From Schumannella sp. 10F1B-5-1 (GTDB lineage: Bacteria; Actinomycetota; Actinomycetes; Actinomycetales; Microbacteriaceae), in contig NZ_VHQH01000039.1 in the NCBI RefSeq assembly GCF_006517535.1, positions 368,798-432,797 of the forward strand: DNA of 64,000 bases, read 5' to 3'. Shown one piece after another: positions 47,638 through 57,698 of the stretch (position 1 is its first letter; every line of letters starts with the position of its first letter). Both the position numbers and the translations under genes were made by a program. The notes under the pieces are model-generated. The model had not been told where the DNA came from. It saw nothing but the letters and a program-made list of their open reading frames with translations, and searched no databases.

Positions 47638-48110
47638 GCGCGGCCGTCCCGCTCGATCCGTCCGACTCCCCCTCCACCGGAGCCCCTGCCGCCGACACCC
47701 CCGCACCCGCGGTGCTGCGCATCGCCGCCGCGGTCATCGAGGGTTCCGACGGCCGGCTGCTGTTCGTGCGCAAGCAGGGCACGACGGCGTTCATGCAGCC
47801 GGGCGGCAAGCTCGAGCCCGGCGAGGCCCCCGACGCCGCCCTGGTGCGCGAGCTCGCCGAGGAGCTCGGGCTGTCGGTCGCGACCGACGAGCTCGGCTTC
47901 CTCGGCCGGCACCGGGCCGCCGCGGCCAACGAGCCCGACACCGAGGTGGATGCGTGGGTCTACGACGCCCCGCTGCGCACCGAGCCGCGCATCGCCGCCG
48001 AGATCGCCGAGCTGGCCTGGGTCGATCCGACCGACCTCGGCGACCGCGACGTCGCGCCCCTCAGCCGTGACATCCTCGTGCCCCTCGTGCTCGCCCGCCG
48101 CGAGGTCTGA
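47634..48110 (+). CDS. Nudix hydrolase
   Basis: 158-residue Nudix protein, the second in the window. The Nudix box GGKLEPGEAPDAALVRELA continues as EELG, with R-E-L-x-E-E intact. It starts with a 25-residue Pro/Ala/Ser-rich disordered tail, then VLRIAAAVIEGSDGRLLFVRKQ. The form resembles MutT/8-oxo-dGTPase-like proteins, but substrate is not determinable. The ATG at 47634 overlaps the exonuclease stop. Closed by a strong bidirectional hairpin at 48153-48200. Confidence 0.9.
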   Translation: MSAAVPLDPSDSPSTGAPAADTPAPAVLRIAAAVIEGSDGRLLFVRKQGTTAFMQPGGKLEPGEAPDAALVRELAEELGLSVATDELGFLGRHRAAAANEPDTEVDAWVYDAPLRTEPRIAAEIAELAWVDPTDLGDRDVAPLSRDILVPLVLARREV

Positions 48111-48152
48111 GACGCGCCCACGGCGCAGCCCGGCGGCGGCTCGGACGGCGCC

Positions 48153-48200
48153 CGACACGACGAAGGCCCCGACCAGACGGTCGGGGCCTTCGTCGTGTCG
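48153..48200. terminator. Bidirectional terminator with a 22-bp perfect stem
   Basis: 48153-48174 pairs perfectly with 48179-48200 across an AGAC loop. It contains GGCCCCGACC/GGTCGGGGCC and flanking AAGG/CCTT, so both transcripts end in T-containing tails within the lower stem. It serves the convergent Nudix and rpmE2 genes. Confidence 0.92.
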
Positions 48201-48218
48201 CCCGCGTGGGGCGGTGGC

Positions 48219-48467
48219 TCACTTGCCGAAGTTGGCGAAGCGCTTGTTGAACTTCTCGACGCGGCCGGCGCTGTCCATGATGCGCTGCTTGCCCGTGTAG
48301 AACGGGTGCGAGGCCGACGAGATCTCGACGTCGATGACGGGGTAGGTCTCGCCGTCGAGCTCGATCGTCTTGTCGCTGGTCGCGGTCGAGCGGGTCAGGA
48401 AGGTCTCACCGCTCGCGAGGTCGCGGAAGACGATCGCGGTGTACTCGGGGTGGGTTTCGGTCTTCAT
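48219..48467 (-). CDS. rpmE2: 50S ribosomal protein L31 type B
   Basis: 82-residue L31 of the zinc-free B type: starts [20 protein letters not shown] and has [19 protein letters not shown] and [18 protein letters not shown], ending RFANFGK. It lacks the C-x-x-C zinc pair of type A. In many actinobacteria the B type replaces the zinc form under zinc limitation and is Zur-controlled; I see no Zur-box-like sequence upstream, so it may be the housekeeping copy here. Ribosome site GAGGTAG precedes the ATG; TAGCAT on the - strand near 48537 may be a -10 box, giving a leader of about 65 nt. Confidence 0.96.
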   Translation of the reverse strand: MKTETHPEYTAIVFRDLASGETFLTRSTATSDKTIELDGETYPVIDVEISSASHPFYTGKQRIMDSAGRVEKFNKRFANFGK

Positions 48468-48591
48468 GGCTCTACCTCGGTGGATCGGATCGTGAATGGA
48501 GAGAAAGTCTGCGGGTCCGAGAGGACCAAGGAGCGATGCTATCAGATCGGCTCCCCCGCGCGGATGCAGTATCCGGCGGTGCGTCCGGCGC

Positions 48592-49377
<786 letters not shown>

Positions 49378-49385
49378 GATCCCCC

Positions 49386-49391
49386 ACCCTA
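49386..49391 (-). promoter_or_regulatory. Leaderless -10 box of the 48592 ABC ATPase gene
   Basis: TAGGGT on the - strand, 8 nt before the ATG at 49377. Confidence 0.5.
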
Positions 49392-49500
49392 GTGGCCGCG
49401 AGCCGGGCGTTCCGGGTGCGTGGGCGCGTGTCCCGAGGTCGAGTCGCCCGGGCGGCTCCCGAGCCGGCGGCGGCTCGTCAGTGTGAGCGGCGCCGGGTGC

Positions 49501-50694
49501 TCAGGCGAGCACGCGGTCGTAGATGGCGCGGGTCGCCTCGGCGATGCTCGTCCAGGCGAACTGCGCCTCGGCCCGGGCGCGGCCGGCCTCGCCGTAGCGA
49601 CGGGCCTGCTCGGGGTCGGAGACGACCTCGGTGAGCGTGCGCGCGAGATCGGCGACGAAGGTCTCCGGATCGATCGGCGTGCCGGTGCCGTCGTCGACCT
49701 GCTCGATCGGCACGAGGCGGCCGGTCACGCCGTCGTCGACGACCTCGGGGATGCCGCCGGTGGCGGTGCCGACCACGGCGGCGCCGCAGGCCATCGCCTC
49801 GAGGTTGACGATGCCGAGCGGCTCGTAGACCGAGGGGCAGACGAAGGTGGTGGCCTGCGAGAGCACGGCGCTGAGCTCGTGGCGGCTCAGGATGCGCTCG
49901 ATCCACACGACGCCGGTGCGCTCCTGCTGCAGCAGGTTCACGCCCGCCTGCACCTCGGCCAGGATCTCGGGGGTGTCGGGCGCGCCGGCGCAGAGCACGA
50001 GCTGCACGTCGGCGGGCAGGCTGCGCGCCGCCTGCAGCAGGTAGGGCAGGCCCTTCTGCCGGGTGATGCGGCCGACGAAGACGACGCTCGGGCGATCGGG
50101 GTCGATGCCGAGCTCGCGCAGCACCTCGCCGTCGTCGACGCGCTGCCAGCGGCTCAGGTCGATTCCGTTGTGCACGACATGCACGCGCGTCTCGTCGAGG
50201 TCGGGGTAGCTGCGCACGATGTCGAGGGCCATGCCGTTCGAGACCGCGATCACCGCATCCGCCGCTTCGAAGGCGGTCTTCTCGATCCAGCTCGACACGC
50301 GGTAGCCCCCGCCGAGCTGCTCGGCCTTCCAGGGGCGCAGCGGCTCGAGGCTGTGCGCGGTCACGACATGCGGGATGCCGTGCAGCAGCTTCGAGAAATG
50401 TCCGGCGCCGTTCGCGTACCAGGTGTGCGAGTGCACGAGGTCGGCGCCGGCGGTGTCCTGCGCGATCGAGAGGTCGACGCCGAGGGTCGCGAGCGCGGGG
50501 TTGGCGGAGGTCAGCGTCGGGGGCACGAGGTAGCTCGTCACGCCGTCCTCGTCGCGCGGCATGCCGAAGGCGCGCACCTGCACGTCGAGGTCATCCTGCG
50601 TGGCGCGGAGCGCGGTCACGAGCTCGGCGACGTGCACGCCCGCACCTCCGTAGACCTCCGGCGGGAACTCACGGCTCAGCAGGTCGACTCGCAT
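49501..50694 (-). CDS. glgA: Glycogen synthase (GT4-type, actinobacterial GlgA)
   Basis: 397-residue GT-B glycosyltransferase of the short actinobacterial GlgA type (GT4, not the ~480-residue GT5 enzyme). It opens MRVDLLSREFPPEVYGGAG (P-P-x-V-Y-G-G-A-G-V-H-V), then HSHTWYANGAGHF, PHVVTAHSLEPLRPWK, the C-terminal domain start VVFVGRITRQKGLPYLL and FVCPSVYEPLGIVNLEAM (E-x7-E). It transfers glucose, probably as ADP-glucose supplied by the divergent glgC product, to an alpha-glucan or to glucose 1-phosphate (as GlgM). The ATG at 50694 has TACCGT 7 nt upstream. The 87 bp to glgC hold both promoters. Confidence 0.92.
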   Translation of the reverse strand: MRVDLLSREFPPEVYGGAGVHVAELVTALRATQDDLDVQVRAFGMPRDEDGVTSYLVPPTLTSANPALATLGVDLSIAQDTAGADLVHSHTWYANGAGHFSKLLHGIPHVVTAHSLEPLRPWKAEQLGGGYRVSSWIEKTAFEAADAVIAVSNGMALDIVRSYPDLDETRVHVVHNGIDLSRWQRVDDGEVLRELGIDPDRPSVVFVGRITRQKGLPYLLQAARSLPADVQLVLCAGAPDTPEILAEVQAGVNLLQQERTGVVWIERILSRHELSAVLSQATTFVCPSVYEPLGIVNLEAMACGAAVVGTATGGIPEVVDDGVTGRLVPIEQVDDGTGTPIDPETFVADLARTLTEVVSDPEQARRYGEAGRARAEAQFAWTSIAEATRAIYDRVLA

Positions 50695-50701
50695 GGAGCC
50701 G

Positions 50702-50707
50702 ACGGTA
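50702..50707 (-). promoter_or_regulatory. Leaderless -10 box of glgA
   Basis: TACCGT on the - strand, 7 nt before the ATG at 50694. Confidence 0.45.
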
Positions 50708-50769
50708 GCGCAGACTGACCGGCGCCTGTACGGATCGATCCATGCTGGTCGCGCGCCGCTCCCGCCCCG

Positions 50770-50775
50770 TATGTT
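50770..50775 (+). promoter_or_regulatory. Leaderless -10 box of glgC
   Basis: TATGTT, 6 nt before the ATG at 50782, back to back with the glgA promoter. Confidence 0.45.
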
Positions 50776-50781
50776 GGCCCC

Positions 50782-52020
50782 ATGGCATCGAGGAAGATCT
50801 TCGGAATCGTTCTGGCAGGGGGCGAGGGGAAGAGACTGATGCCCCTCACGGCCGACCGCGCGAAGCCCGCGGTCCCGTTCGCCGGCGGCTACCGCCTGAT
50901 CGACTTCGCGTTGTCGAACCTCGTGAACTCCGGCCTGCGCCAGGTCGTCGTGCTGACGCAGTACAAGTCGCACTCGCTCGACCGCCACGTCTCGCAGACC
51001 TGGCGCCTCTCGGGCATGCTCGGCGCCTACGTGGCCTCGGTGCCGGCGCAGCAGCGTCTGGGCAAGCGCTGGTTCAGCGGCTCGGCCGACGCGATCCTGC
51101 AGAGCCTCAACCTGCTGCGCGACGAGAAGCCCGACATCGTGGTCGTGGTCGGCGCCGATCACGTCTACCGCATGGACTTCAGCCAGATGATCGAGGCGCA
51201 CATCGCCTCGGGCGCCGGCGCGACGGTCGCGGCGATCCGCCAGCCGATCGCGCTCGCCGACCAGTTCGGCGTGATCCAGACGGATGCCGACGACCCGACG
51301 CGCATCGCCGAGTTCCTCGAGAAGCCGAAGAACCCGGTCGGCCTCGCCGACTCCCCCGGCGAGGTGCTCGCCTCGATGGGCAACTACGTCTTCGACGCCG
51401 ACGTGCTGATGGATGCCGTCATCCGCGACGGGGAGAAGCCCGACTCGAACCACGACATGGGCGGCGACATCGTGCCCGACTTCGTGTCGCGCGGCGATGC
51501 AGCGGTCTACGACCTCAACCGCAACGAGGTGCCCGGCTCGACCGACCGCGACAAGTTCTACTGGCGCGACGTCGGCACGATCGACAGCTTCTTCGAGGCC
51601 CACCAGGACCTCATCTCGTCGCTGCCGGTGTTCAACCTCTACAACCGCGACTGGCCGATCTTCAGCCAGCAGCTCAACTCGCCGCCGGCGAAGTTCGTGC
51701 GCGACGAGGTCGGCTCGATCGGCACGATGATCGACTCGATCGTCTCGCTCGGCGTCGTGATCGTGGGCGGGCACGTGGAGCGCAGTGTTATCGGACCCTG
51801 GACGACGGTCGACTCGGGCGGCAAGGTCGTCGACTCGATCCTGTTCGACCAGGTCTCGGTGGGCGCGGGCGCCGTCGTGCAGCGCGCCATCCTCGACAAG
51901 GAGGTCGTGGTGTCGCCCGGCGCACAGGTGGGCGTGGACCACGCCGCGGACCGCGCGCGCGGCTTCACCGTGACCGACTCGGGCATCACCGTGGTGGGCA
52001 AGGGCGAGCGGGTCGACTGA
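50782..52020 (+). CDS. glgC: Glucose-1-phosphate adenylyltransferase
   Basis: 412-residue ADP-glucose pyrophosphorylase. The N-terminal nucleotidyltransferase domain has [20 protein letters not shown] (pyrophosphorylase loop), [16 protein letters not shown], the [10 protein letters not shown] and [10 protein letters not shown] segments, [12 protein letters not shown] (metal Asp) and FLEKPKNP. From about residue 290 a left-handed beta-helix gives hexapeptide repeats ([19 protein letters not shown]...[15 protein letters not shown]). Full family length. Divergent from glgA. Allosteric control is likely but its residues are not read here. Confidence 0.95.
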   Translation: MASRKIFGIVLAGGEGKRLMPLTADRAKPAVPFAGGYRLIDFALSNLVNSGLRQVVVLTQYKSHSLDRHVSQTWRLSGMLGAYVASVPAQQRLGKRWFSGSADAILQSLNLLRDEKPDIVVVVGADHVYRMDFSQMIEAHIASGAGATVAAIRQPIALADQFGVIQTDADDPTRIAEFLEKPKNPVGLADSPGEVLASMGNYVFDADVLMDAVIRDGEKPDSNHDMGGDIVPDFVSRGDAAVYDLNRNEVPGSTDRDKFYWRDVGTIDSFFEAHQDLISSLPVFNLYNRDWPIFSQQLNSPPAKFVRDEVGSIGTMIDSIVSLGVVIVGGHVERSVIGPWTTVDSGGKVVDSILFDQVSVGAGAVVQRAILDKEVVVSPGAQVGVDHAADRARGFTVTDSGITVVGKGERVD

Positions 52021-52071
52021 CCCCGTCCGCGACTGACCTCGACGGCGTCGTGATGCGCGTCCCCGCGCCGC

Positions 52072-52077
52072 TAGGCT
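52072..52077 (+). promoter_or_regulatory. Leaderless -10 box of serB
   Basis: TAGGCT, 8 nt before the GTG at 52086, so serB has its own promoter after glgC. Confidence 0.5.
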
Positions 52078-52085
52078 CGGGAGCC

Positions 52086-52727
52086 GTGCCTCGCTTTCTC
52101 GTCGTGCTCGATGTCGACTCCACGCTGATCGAGAACGAGGTGATCGAGCTGCTCGCCGACGAGGCGGGCTCCGCCGAGGCCGTGCGCGACGTCACGTTCC
52201 GCGCGATGAACGGCGAGCTCGACTTCGAGCAGAGCCTGCGCGAGCGCGCCGCCACCCTGGCCGGCCTCGACGCGGACGTCTTCGCCCGCGTCGGCGAGAA
52301 GGTCGTCGTGACGCCGGGTGTGCCCGAGCTGGTCGCCGGCGTGCAGGCCGCGGGCGGGCGGGTCGCGGTCGTCTCGGGCGGGTTCCACGAGGTCGTCGAC
52401 CCGGTCGCCGAGCGGCTGGGTCTCGACCACTGGCGAGCGAACCGGCTCGAGGTCGTCGACGGCCGCCTCACCGGCGGGCTGACCGGGCCGATCATCGACG
52501 CGGCGGCGAAGTCGACCGCGCTGCGCGAGTGGGCCGACGCGCTCGGGGTGCCGCTCAGCCAGACCGTCGCGATCGGCGACGGCGCCAACGACCTCGACAT
52601 GATGTCGATCTGCGGGCTCTCGATCGGCTTCGACGCGAAGGCCCCGGTGCGCGACGAGGCGGCCGTGCTGCTCGACCGCCGTGACCTGTCGCTCGTGCTG
52701 CCGCTGCTCGGCCTTCCCCGCGGCTGA
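52086..52727 (+). CDS. serB: Phosphoserine phosphatase SerB
   Basis: 213-residue HAD phosphatase catalysing the last step of serine synthesis. Motif I FLVVLDVDSTLIENEVIELLA (D-x-D-S-T, characteristic of SerB), the cap segment GELDFEQSLRERAATLAGL, motif II VAVVSGGFHEVV, Lys in DAAAKSTALREWA (motif III) and motif IV VAIGDGANDLDMMSICGLSI. No ACT domain at the N-terminus, unlike longer actinobacterial SerB forms. GTG start at 52086, set by the leaderless -10 box; it stands 65 bp after glgC. Confidence 0.93.
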   Translation: MPRFLVVLDVDSTLIENEVIELLADEAGSAEAVRDVTFRAMNGELDFEQSLRERAATLAGLDADVFARVGEKVVVTPGVPELVAGVQAAGGRVAVVSGGFHEVVDPVAERLGLDHWRANRLEVVDGRLTGGLTGPIIDAAAKSTALREWADALGVPLSQTVAIGDGANDLDMMSICGLSIGFDAKAPVRDEAAVLLDRRDLSLVLPLLGLPRG

Positions 52728-52790
52728 GTCACGGCCGGGCGGTGCGCCGGCCCTCGGCTGACGAAGCCCCGCGTACTCACGAGCCGCGGG

Positions 52791-53150
52791 TCAGAGGAAG
52801 CTGACGACCGCCAGCACGACGACGACGGCGAGGGACACGACCCCGATCGGGATCAGCACCGCGCGACGCACCGGCTCGCGCATCCCGCCGCGGTTCAGAG
52901 CCGTGCTCGCCACCAGCAGGGTCGCGAACAGGATGCCCGCCGTCAGCAGCAGGCCGATCGCGAGCGGGATCGGCAGCACGCCGTCGCCCGTGCCGCGCAG
53001 CGCGGTCGCGACGAGCGGCGCCGAGACGAGCCACTGGATGCCGGCGCCGATCAGGCCGATGCCGATCGCCGGGGCGACGACCCGCCCGGTGGAGGCCTGC
53101 TCGGGCTGCGGCTCGCGCGACGCGGAGCCGCCCGGCTGCCGCCGGCTCAG
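52791..53150 (-). CDS. Small membrane protein downstream of fabG, possible CTG start
   Basis: About 119 residues, three hydrophobic segments: APAIGIGLIGAGIQWLVSAPLV, LPIPLAIGLLLTAGILFATLLV and VLIPIGVVSLAVVVVLAVVSFL, separated by short loops. Not recognised as a named family. The frame has no ATG or GTG before the second hydrophobic segment. The only good candidate upstream is CTG at 53150, whose CTGA overlaps the fabG stop by 4 bp, as with the many ATGA/GTGA couplings in this window. A CTG start is inferred. The first ~20 residues (SRRQPGGSASREPQPEQ) are polar. Confidence 0.65.
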   Translation of the reverse strand: MSRRQPGGSASREPQPEQASTGRVVAPAIGIGLIGAGIQWLVSAPLVATALRGTGDGVLPIPLAIGLLLTAGILFATLLVASTALNRGGMREPVRRAVLIPIGVVSLAVVVVLAVVSFL

Positions 53151-53854
53151 TGCCCCATCCCGAGACCGCCGTCGACGGGGATGACCGCGCCGGAGATGTA
53201 GCCGGCGTCGTCGCCCGCGAGCCAGGTCACGACGCGCGCGACCTCGTTCGCGCTGGCGTAGCGCCCGGCGGGGATCGCCTTCAGGTACTCGGCCTGCTGC
53301 GCCTCGGGAAGCGAGGCCGTCATCTCGGTCTCGATGAAGCCGGGGGCGACGACGTTGGCCGTGATGCCGCGGGCGCCGAGCTCGCGGGTGAGCGAGCGGG
53401 CCATGCCGACCAGGCCGGCCTTCGACGCGGAGTAGTTGACCTGGCCGGCGCTGCCGTACAGCCCGACGACGCTCGAGATCAGCACGATGCGGCCGAACCG
53501 GGCCTTGAGCATCCCCTTCGACGCCCGCTTGACGACGCGGAAGGCGCCGCCGAGGTTCGTGTCGACGACGTCGTGGAAGTCGTCGTCGCTCATGCGCATG
53601 AGCAGCGTGTCGCGGGTGATGCCGGCGTTGGCGACGACGACCTCGATCGGGCCGAGCTGCTGCTCGACCTCGGTGAACGCGGTGTCGAGCGCGGCCGTGT
53701 CGGTCACGTCGGCACGCACCGTCAGCGTGCCCTCCGGGCCCTCGCCCGAACGGGCGGTGACGGCGACGCGGTGGCCCTGGGCCACGAACTCCTCCGCGAT
53801 CGCGCGGCCGATGCCGCGATTGCCGCCGGTGATGAGCACGGTGCGAGAGGTCAT
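53147..53854 (-). CDS. fabG: 3-oxoacyl-ACP reductase-type SDR (FabG-like)
   Basis: 235-residue SDR matching FabG. Cofactor motif LITGGNRGIGRAIAEEF, RADVTD, N-A-G in VVVANAGITRDTLLMRM, catalytic Ser in IVLISSVVGLYG, and Y-x-x-x-K in VNYSASKAGLVGMARS, with NVVAPGFIETEMT after it. All four catalytic elements (N, S, Y, K) are intact, in contrast to the SDR at 2628-3389. Reduces 3-oxoacyl-ACP with NADPH in fatty acid synthesis, or a related substrate: no other fab gene is adjacent. The ATG has TAGGCT 8 nt upstream. Confidence 0.9.
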   Translation of the reverse strand: MTSRTVLITGGNRGIGRAIAEEFVAQGHRVAVTARSGEGPEGTLTVRADVTDTAALDTAFTEVEQQLGPIEVVVANAGITRDTLLMRMSDDDFHDVVDTNLGGAFRVVKRASKGMLKARFGRIVLISSVVGLYGSAGQVNYSASKAGLVGMARSLTRELGARGITANVVAPGFIETEMTASLPEAQQAEYLKAIPAGRYASANEVARVVTWLAGDDAGYISGAVIPVDGGLGMGH

Positions 53855-53862
53855 GACTCACG

Positions 53863-53868
53863 AGCCTA
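53863..53868 (-). promoter_or_regulatory. Leaderless -10 box of fabG
   Basis: TAGGCT on the - strand, 8 nt before the ATG at 53854. Confidence 0.5.
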
Positions 53869-53938
53869 TCCGCGCGCAGGACGGCTCCCGGCATCCGTGC
53901 CGGTTCGCGCGCCGCGACGGACGTACTCTTGAGGGGCC

Positions 53939-54223
53939 ATGCGCACCGAGCACGCCACCGTCACCGAGCTGCCGCTCTCTCCCGAGCAGGAGCGGCGCTC
54001 GCGCATGATCAAGTACGTCGTGGCGATGTCGATCCGCGTCGTCTGCATCATCCTCTGCGTCGTCGTGAAGGGATGGTGGCTCGTGCTGCCGATCGCGGGC
54101 GCCGTCTTCCTGCCCTACTTCGCCGTCGTCGTCGCCAACGCGGGCGGCAGCCACGCGCCGCGCCGGCGCGTGCTGCGGCCCGGCGCGATCGTGCGCTCCT
54201 CGCGACGGGACGACGCGGCGTGA
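53939..54223 (+). CDS. DUF3099 family small membrane protein
   Basis: 94-residue protein with two adjacent hydrophobic helices (VVAMSIRVVCIILCVVVKGWW and VLPIAGAVFLPYFAVVVANA), preceded by a charged tail with LSPEQERRSRMIKYV. The S-x-x-x-R-x-x-x-Y helix start and length match the actinobacterial DUF3099 family, usually found beside fabG and SURF1 genes, as here. Function unknown. TACTCT lies 9 nt before the ATG, with GAGGGG in between. The stop overlaps the next gene by 4 bp. Confidence 0.85.
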   Translation: MRTEHATVTELPLSPEQERRSRMIKYVVAMSIRVVCIILCVVVKGWWLVLPIAGAVFLPYFAVVVANAGGSHAPRRRVLRPGAIVRSSRRDDAA

Positions 54224-54495
54224 TCGGACTCGGCTCGCTCGGGCTCGGCGGCGACCCCGACCGCCCGACCTGCTCCAGCGCGGCATGCCGCGCCGCCGCG
54301 AGCTGGCGGGTCAACTGGCGCAATCCCCGCATCCACACCGCCGACCGGGTGAAGGTCTGGCTCGCGTGCGACGAGCACCGCTCGAGCCTGAGCGACTACC
54401 TCGCGACCCGCGGCTTCCCCGTTCTCGTGAGCGCGCTCGACGAGCCGGTGGATGCGGTGCCCGACGCCGCGACGTCGGCGGGAGCCGGCTCGTGA
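54220..54495 (+). CDS. Small protein with a Cys/His cluster, unknown function
   Basis: 91-residue soluble protein. Cysteines in PTCSSAACRAAASWRVNW and the later WLACDEHRSSLSDYLATRG form a C-x4-C...C-x2-H arrangement that could bind one zinc ion. The remainder is polar. Proteins of this type occur between DUF3099 and SURF1 genes in related genomes from memory, sometimes mislabelled as acetone carboxylase. GTG start overlapping the DUF3099 stop (GTGA), and its own stop overlaps the SURF1 start the same way, so the three genes are translationally coupled. Confidence 0.72.
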   Translation: MIGLGSLGLGGDPDRPTCSSAACRAAASWRVNWRNPRIHTADRVKVWLACDEHRSSLSDYLATRGFPVLVSALDEPVDAVPDAATSAGAGS

Positions 54496-55328
54496 TCGCC
54501 GCGATCGGCCGTTTCCTGCAGCGCTGGGGCGGCTATCTCGCCCTCGTGATCGTCTTCGCGATCGCCTGCGCGCTGCTCTCGAACTGGCAGTGGGAGCGCC
54601 GCGCCGAGGCCGTCGCCGCCATCCAGCGCGTCGTCGACAACTACGACGCGAAGCCGGTCGCTCTCGACACGGTGCTGCCCGAGCTCGACTCCTGGAAGCT
54701 CGACGACGAGTGGACGCCCGTGACCCTGACCGGGCGCTACCTGCGCGCCGACCAGACGCTCGTGCGCAACCGCCCGCTCGAGGGCAACCCGGGTTGGGAG
54801 GTGCTCGTCCCGCTGCAGCTCGACGACGGACGCGTGTTCCTCGTCGACCGGGGCTGGGTCTCGGTGGGCGACACGCAGGACCTGCCCGACAGCATCCCGG
54901 CCGCGCCGAAGGGCGAGGTCACGGTGGTCGCGCGCCTCAAGCCGAGCGAGCCGACGATCGGGGCGAGCACCTCGACGAAGGGGCAGCTGGCGAGCATCCA
55001 TCTGCCGACCGTCGCCGAGCACCTCGCCGGCGAGCAGGTCTACACGGGCGCCTACGGGCTGCTCGCGAGCGAGACCCCGTCGGCCGCGACCGCGACGCTG
55101 TCGACCAAGCCCGACCCCGACGAGGGTCCGCACCTGTCGTATGCGCTGCAGTGGATCGCCTTCGGCATCCTCGCCTTCGTCGGCCTGGTGTGGGCCGTGC
55201 GCCGCGAGCGGCGGATCGCCCGCGAGGAGGCCGCCGAGCGCGCCGGCCTGCCGGCACCCGAGCCGAAGCGGCCGCGCCGCAAGACAGACGCGGACATCGA
55301 GGACGAGCTGCTCGACCGGGTCGGCTGA
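54492..55328 (+). CDS. SURF1 family cytochrome oxidase biogenesis protein
   Basis: 278-residue SURF1-family membrane protein that helps assemble cytochrome c oxidase. Two transmembrane helices bracket an external domain: YLALVIVFAIACALLSNWQW at the N-terminus, followed by the family's W-Q-x-x-R (WQWERRAEAVAAI), and LQWIAFGILAFVGLVWAVRR at the C-terminus. In between are YLRADQTLVRNRPLEGNPGW, VPLQLDDGRVFLVDRGWV and LSYALQWIAFG (x-x-Y-x-x-Q-W). A charged cytosolic tail follows. GTG start coupled to the upstream gene. A copy of its last codons and stop recurs 42 bp downstream. Confidence 0.92.
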   Translation: MIAAIGRFLQRWGGYLALVIVFAIACALLSNWQWERRAEAVAAIQRVVDNYDAKPVALDTVLPELDSWKLDDEWTPVTLTGRYLRADQTLVRNRPLEGNPGWEVLVPLQLDDGRVFLVDRGWVSVGDTQDLPDSIPAAPKGEVTVVARLKPSEPTIGASTSTKGQLASIHLPTVAEHLAGEQVYTGAYGLLASETPSAATATLSTKPDPDEGPHLSYALQWIAFGILAFVGLVWAVRRERRIAREEAAERAGLPAPEPKRPRRKTDADIEDELLDRVG

Positions 55329-55375
55329 GTCCGAGCCCCGCTCTGACGCGAGCTCGATCGGGTCGGCTGAGTCCG
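55311..55375 (+). repeat. Direct repeat of the SURF1 gene's 3' end
   Basis: 23-bp copies at 55311-55333 and 55353-55375 with one mismatch. The first contains the last codons and TGA of the SURF1 gene; the second ends 10 bp before the stop of the convergent ABC-F gene. Confidence 0.88.
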
Positions 55376-55384
55376 GTTCCCCGG

Positions 55385-56983
<1,599 letters not shown>

Positions 56984-57089
56984 GATGATGATCCGATCTG
57001 CGGGAGGCCCGCGGAGGAGGTGGGCGTCGGCGGCGACGGCGGCCGGACGGCCAGCTGCCCAGTCTAGGCGCTCCGGACCGGACTCGCCG

Positions 57090-57698
57090 TCAGTCGATGC
57101 CGCGGGCGCTCAGCGCGTCGGCCACGTCGTCGGCGTGACGCAGCGCGAGCACGAGCAGCGGCACGACCGCACGCACGCCGAGGCGCACCCCGCGGGCCTG
57201 CTGCGCCTCGCGCACCTGCCGCGCCAGCTCGGCGATCACGGGGATCATCGTGATCGCCAGCGACAACGTCAGGCTGACGCGGCGCGGATCGACGCCGACT
57301 CGGGCCAGCGGCGCCAGCAGCCGCTCGAGCGTCGTCAGCAGCTCGGCTGTGCGGGTCGTGAGGCTCAGGAGCCCGGCGAGCACGACGATCGCGACGACGC
57401 GCACGGTGTTGTTCGCGGCTTCGGCGGGACCCAGGAAGATCAGCTGGGTCACGACCATGAGCACGACGATCCAGCGCGTCGACCAGAGCTGGCGCAGCAG
57501 CGGCCGTGCGGCGAGCCCAGCGAGGGCGTAGAGCAGGACCACGAGCACGAGCCCGGCACCCGCGAGCACCAGCCCGAGGAGCGCCGGCTCGCGCGGCAGC
57601 AGCGAGAGCGCCAGCCCGAGCACGGCCAGCAGCAGCAGCTTCACGCCCGCGGGGGCGCGGTGCACGAGGCTGTCGCCGGGCAGGTAGACCGCGATCAC
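57090..57698 (-). CDS. bioN: ECF transporter transmembrane subunit (EcfT/BioN)
   Basis: 202-residue membrane component of an energy-coupling-factor vitamin transporter. Several hydrophobic helices, then the two EcfT coupling motifs A-R-G in REAQQARGVRLG and ADALSARGID at the very end, which contact the ATPases. Gene order bioY-bioM-bioN and 4-bp overlap (GTGA) with the ATPase gene identify it as the biotin version. The family is normally ~200-265 residues; this is the short form seen for BioN. Confidence 0.92.
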   Translation of the reverse strand: MIAVYLPGDSLVHRAPAGVKLLLLAVLGLALSLLPREPALLGLVLAGAGLVLVVLLYALAGLAARPLLRQLWSTRWIVVLMVVTQLIFLGPAEAANNTVRVVAIVVLAGLLSLTTRTAELLTTLERLLAPLARVGVDPRRVSLTLSLAITMIPVIAELARQVREAQQARGVRLGVRAVVPLLVLALRHADDVADALSARGID

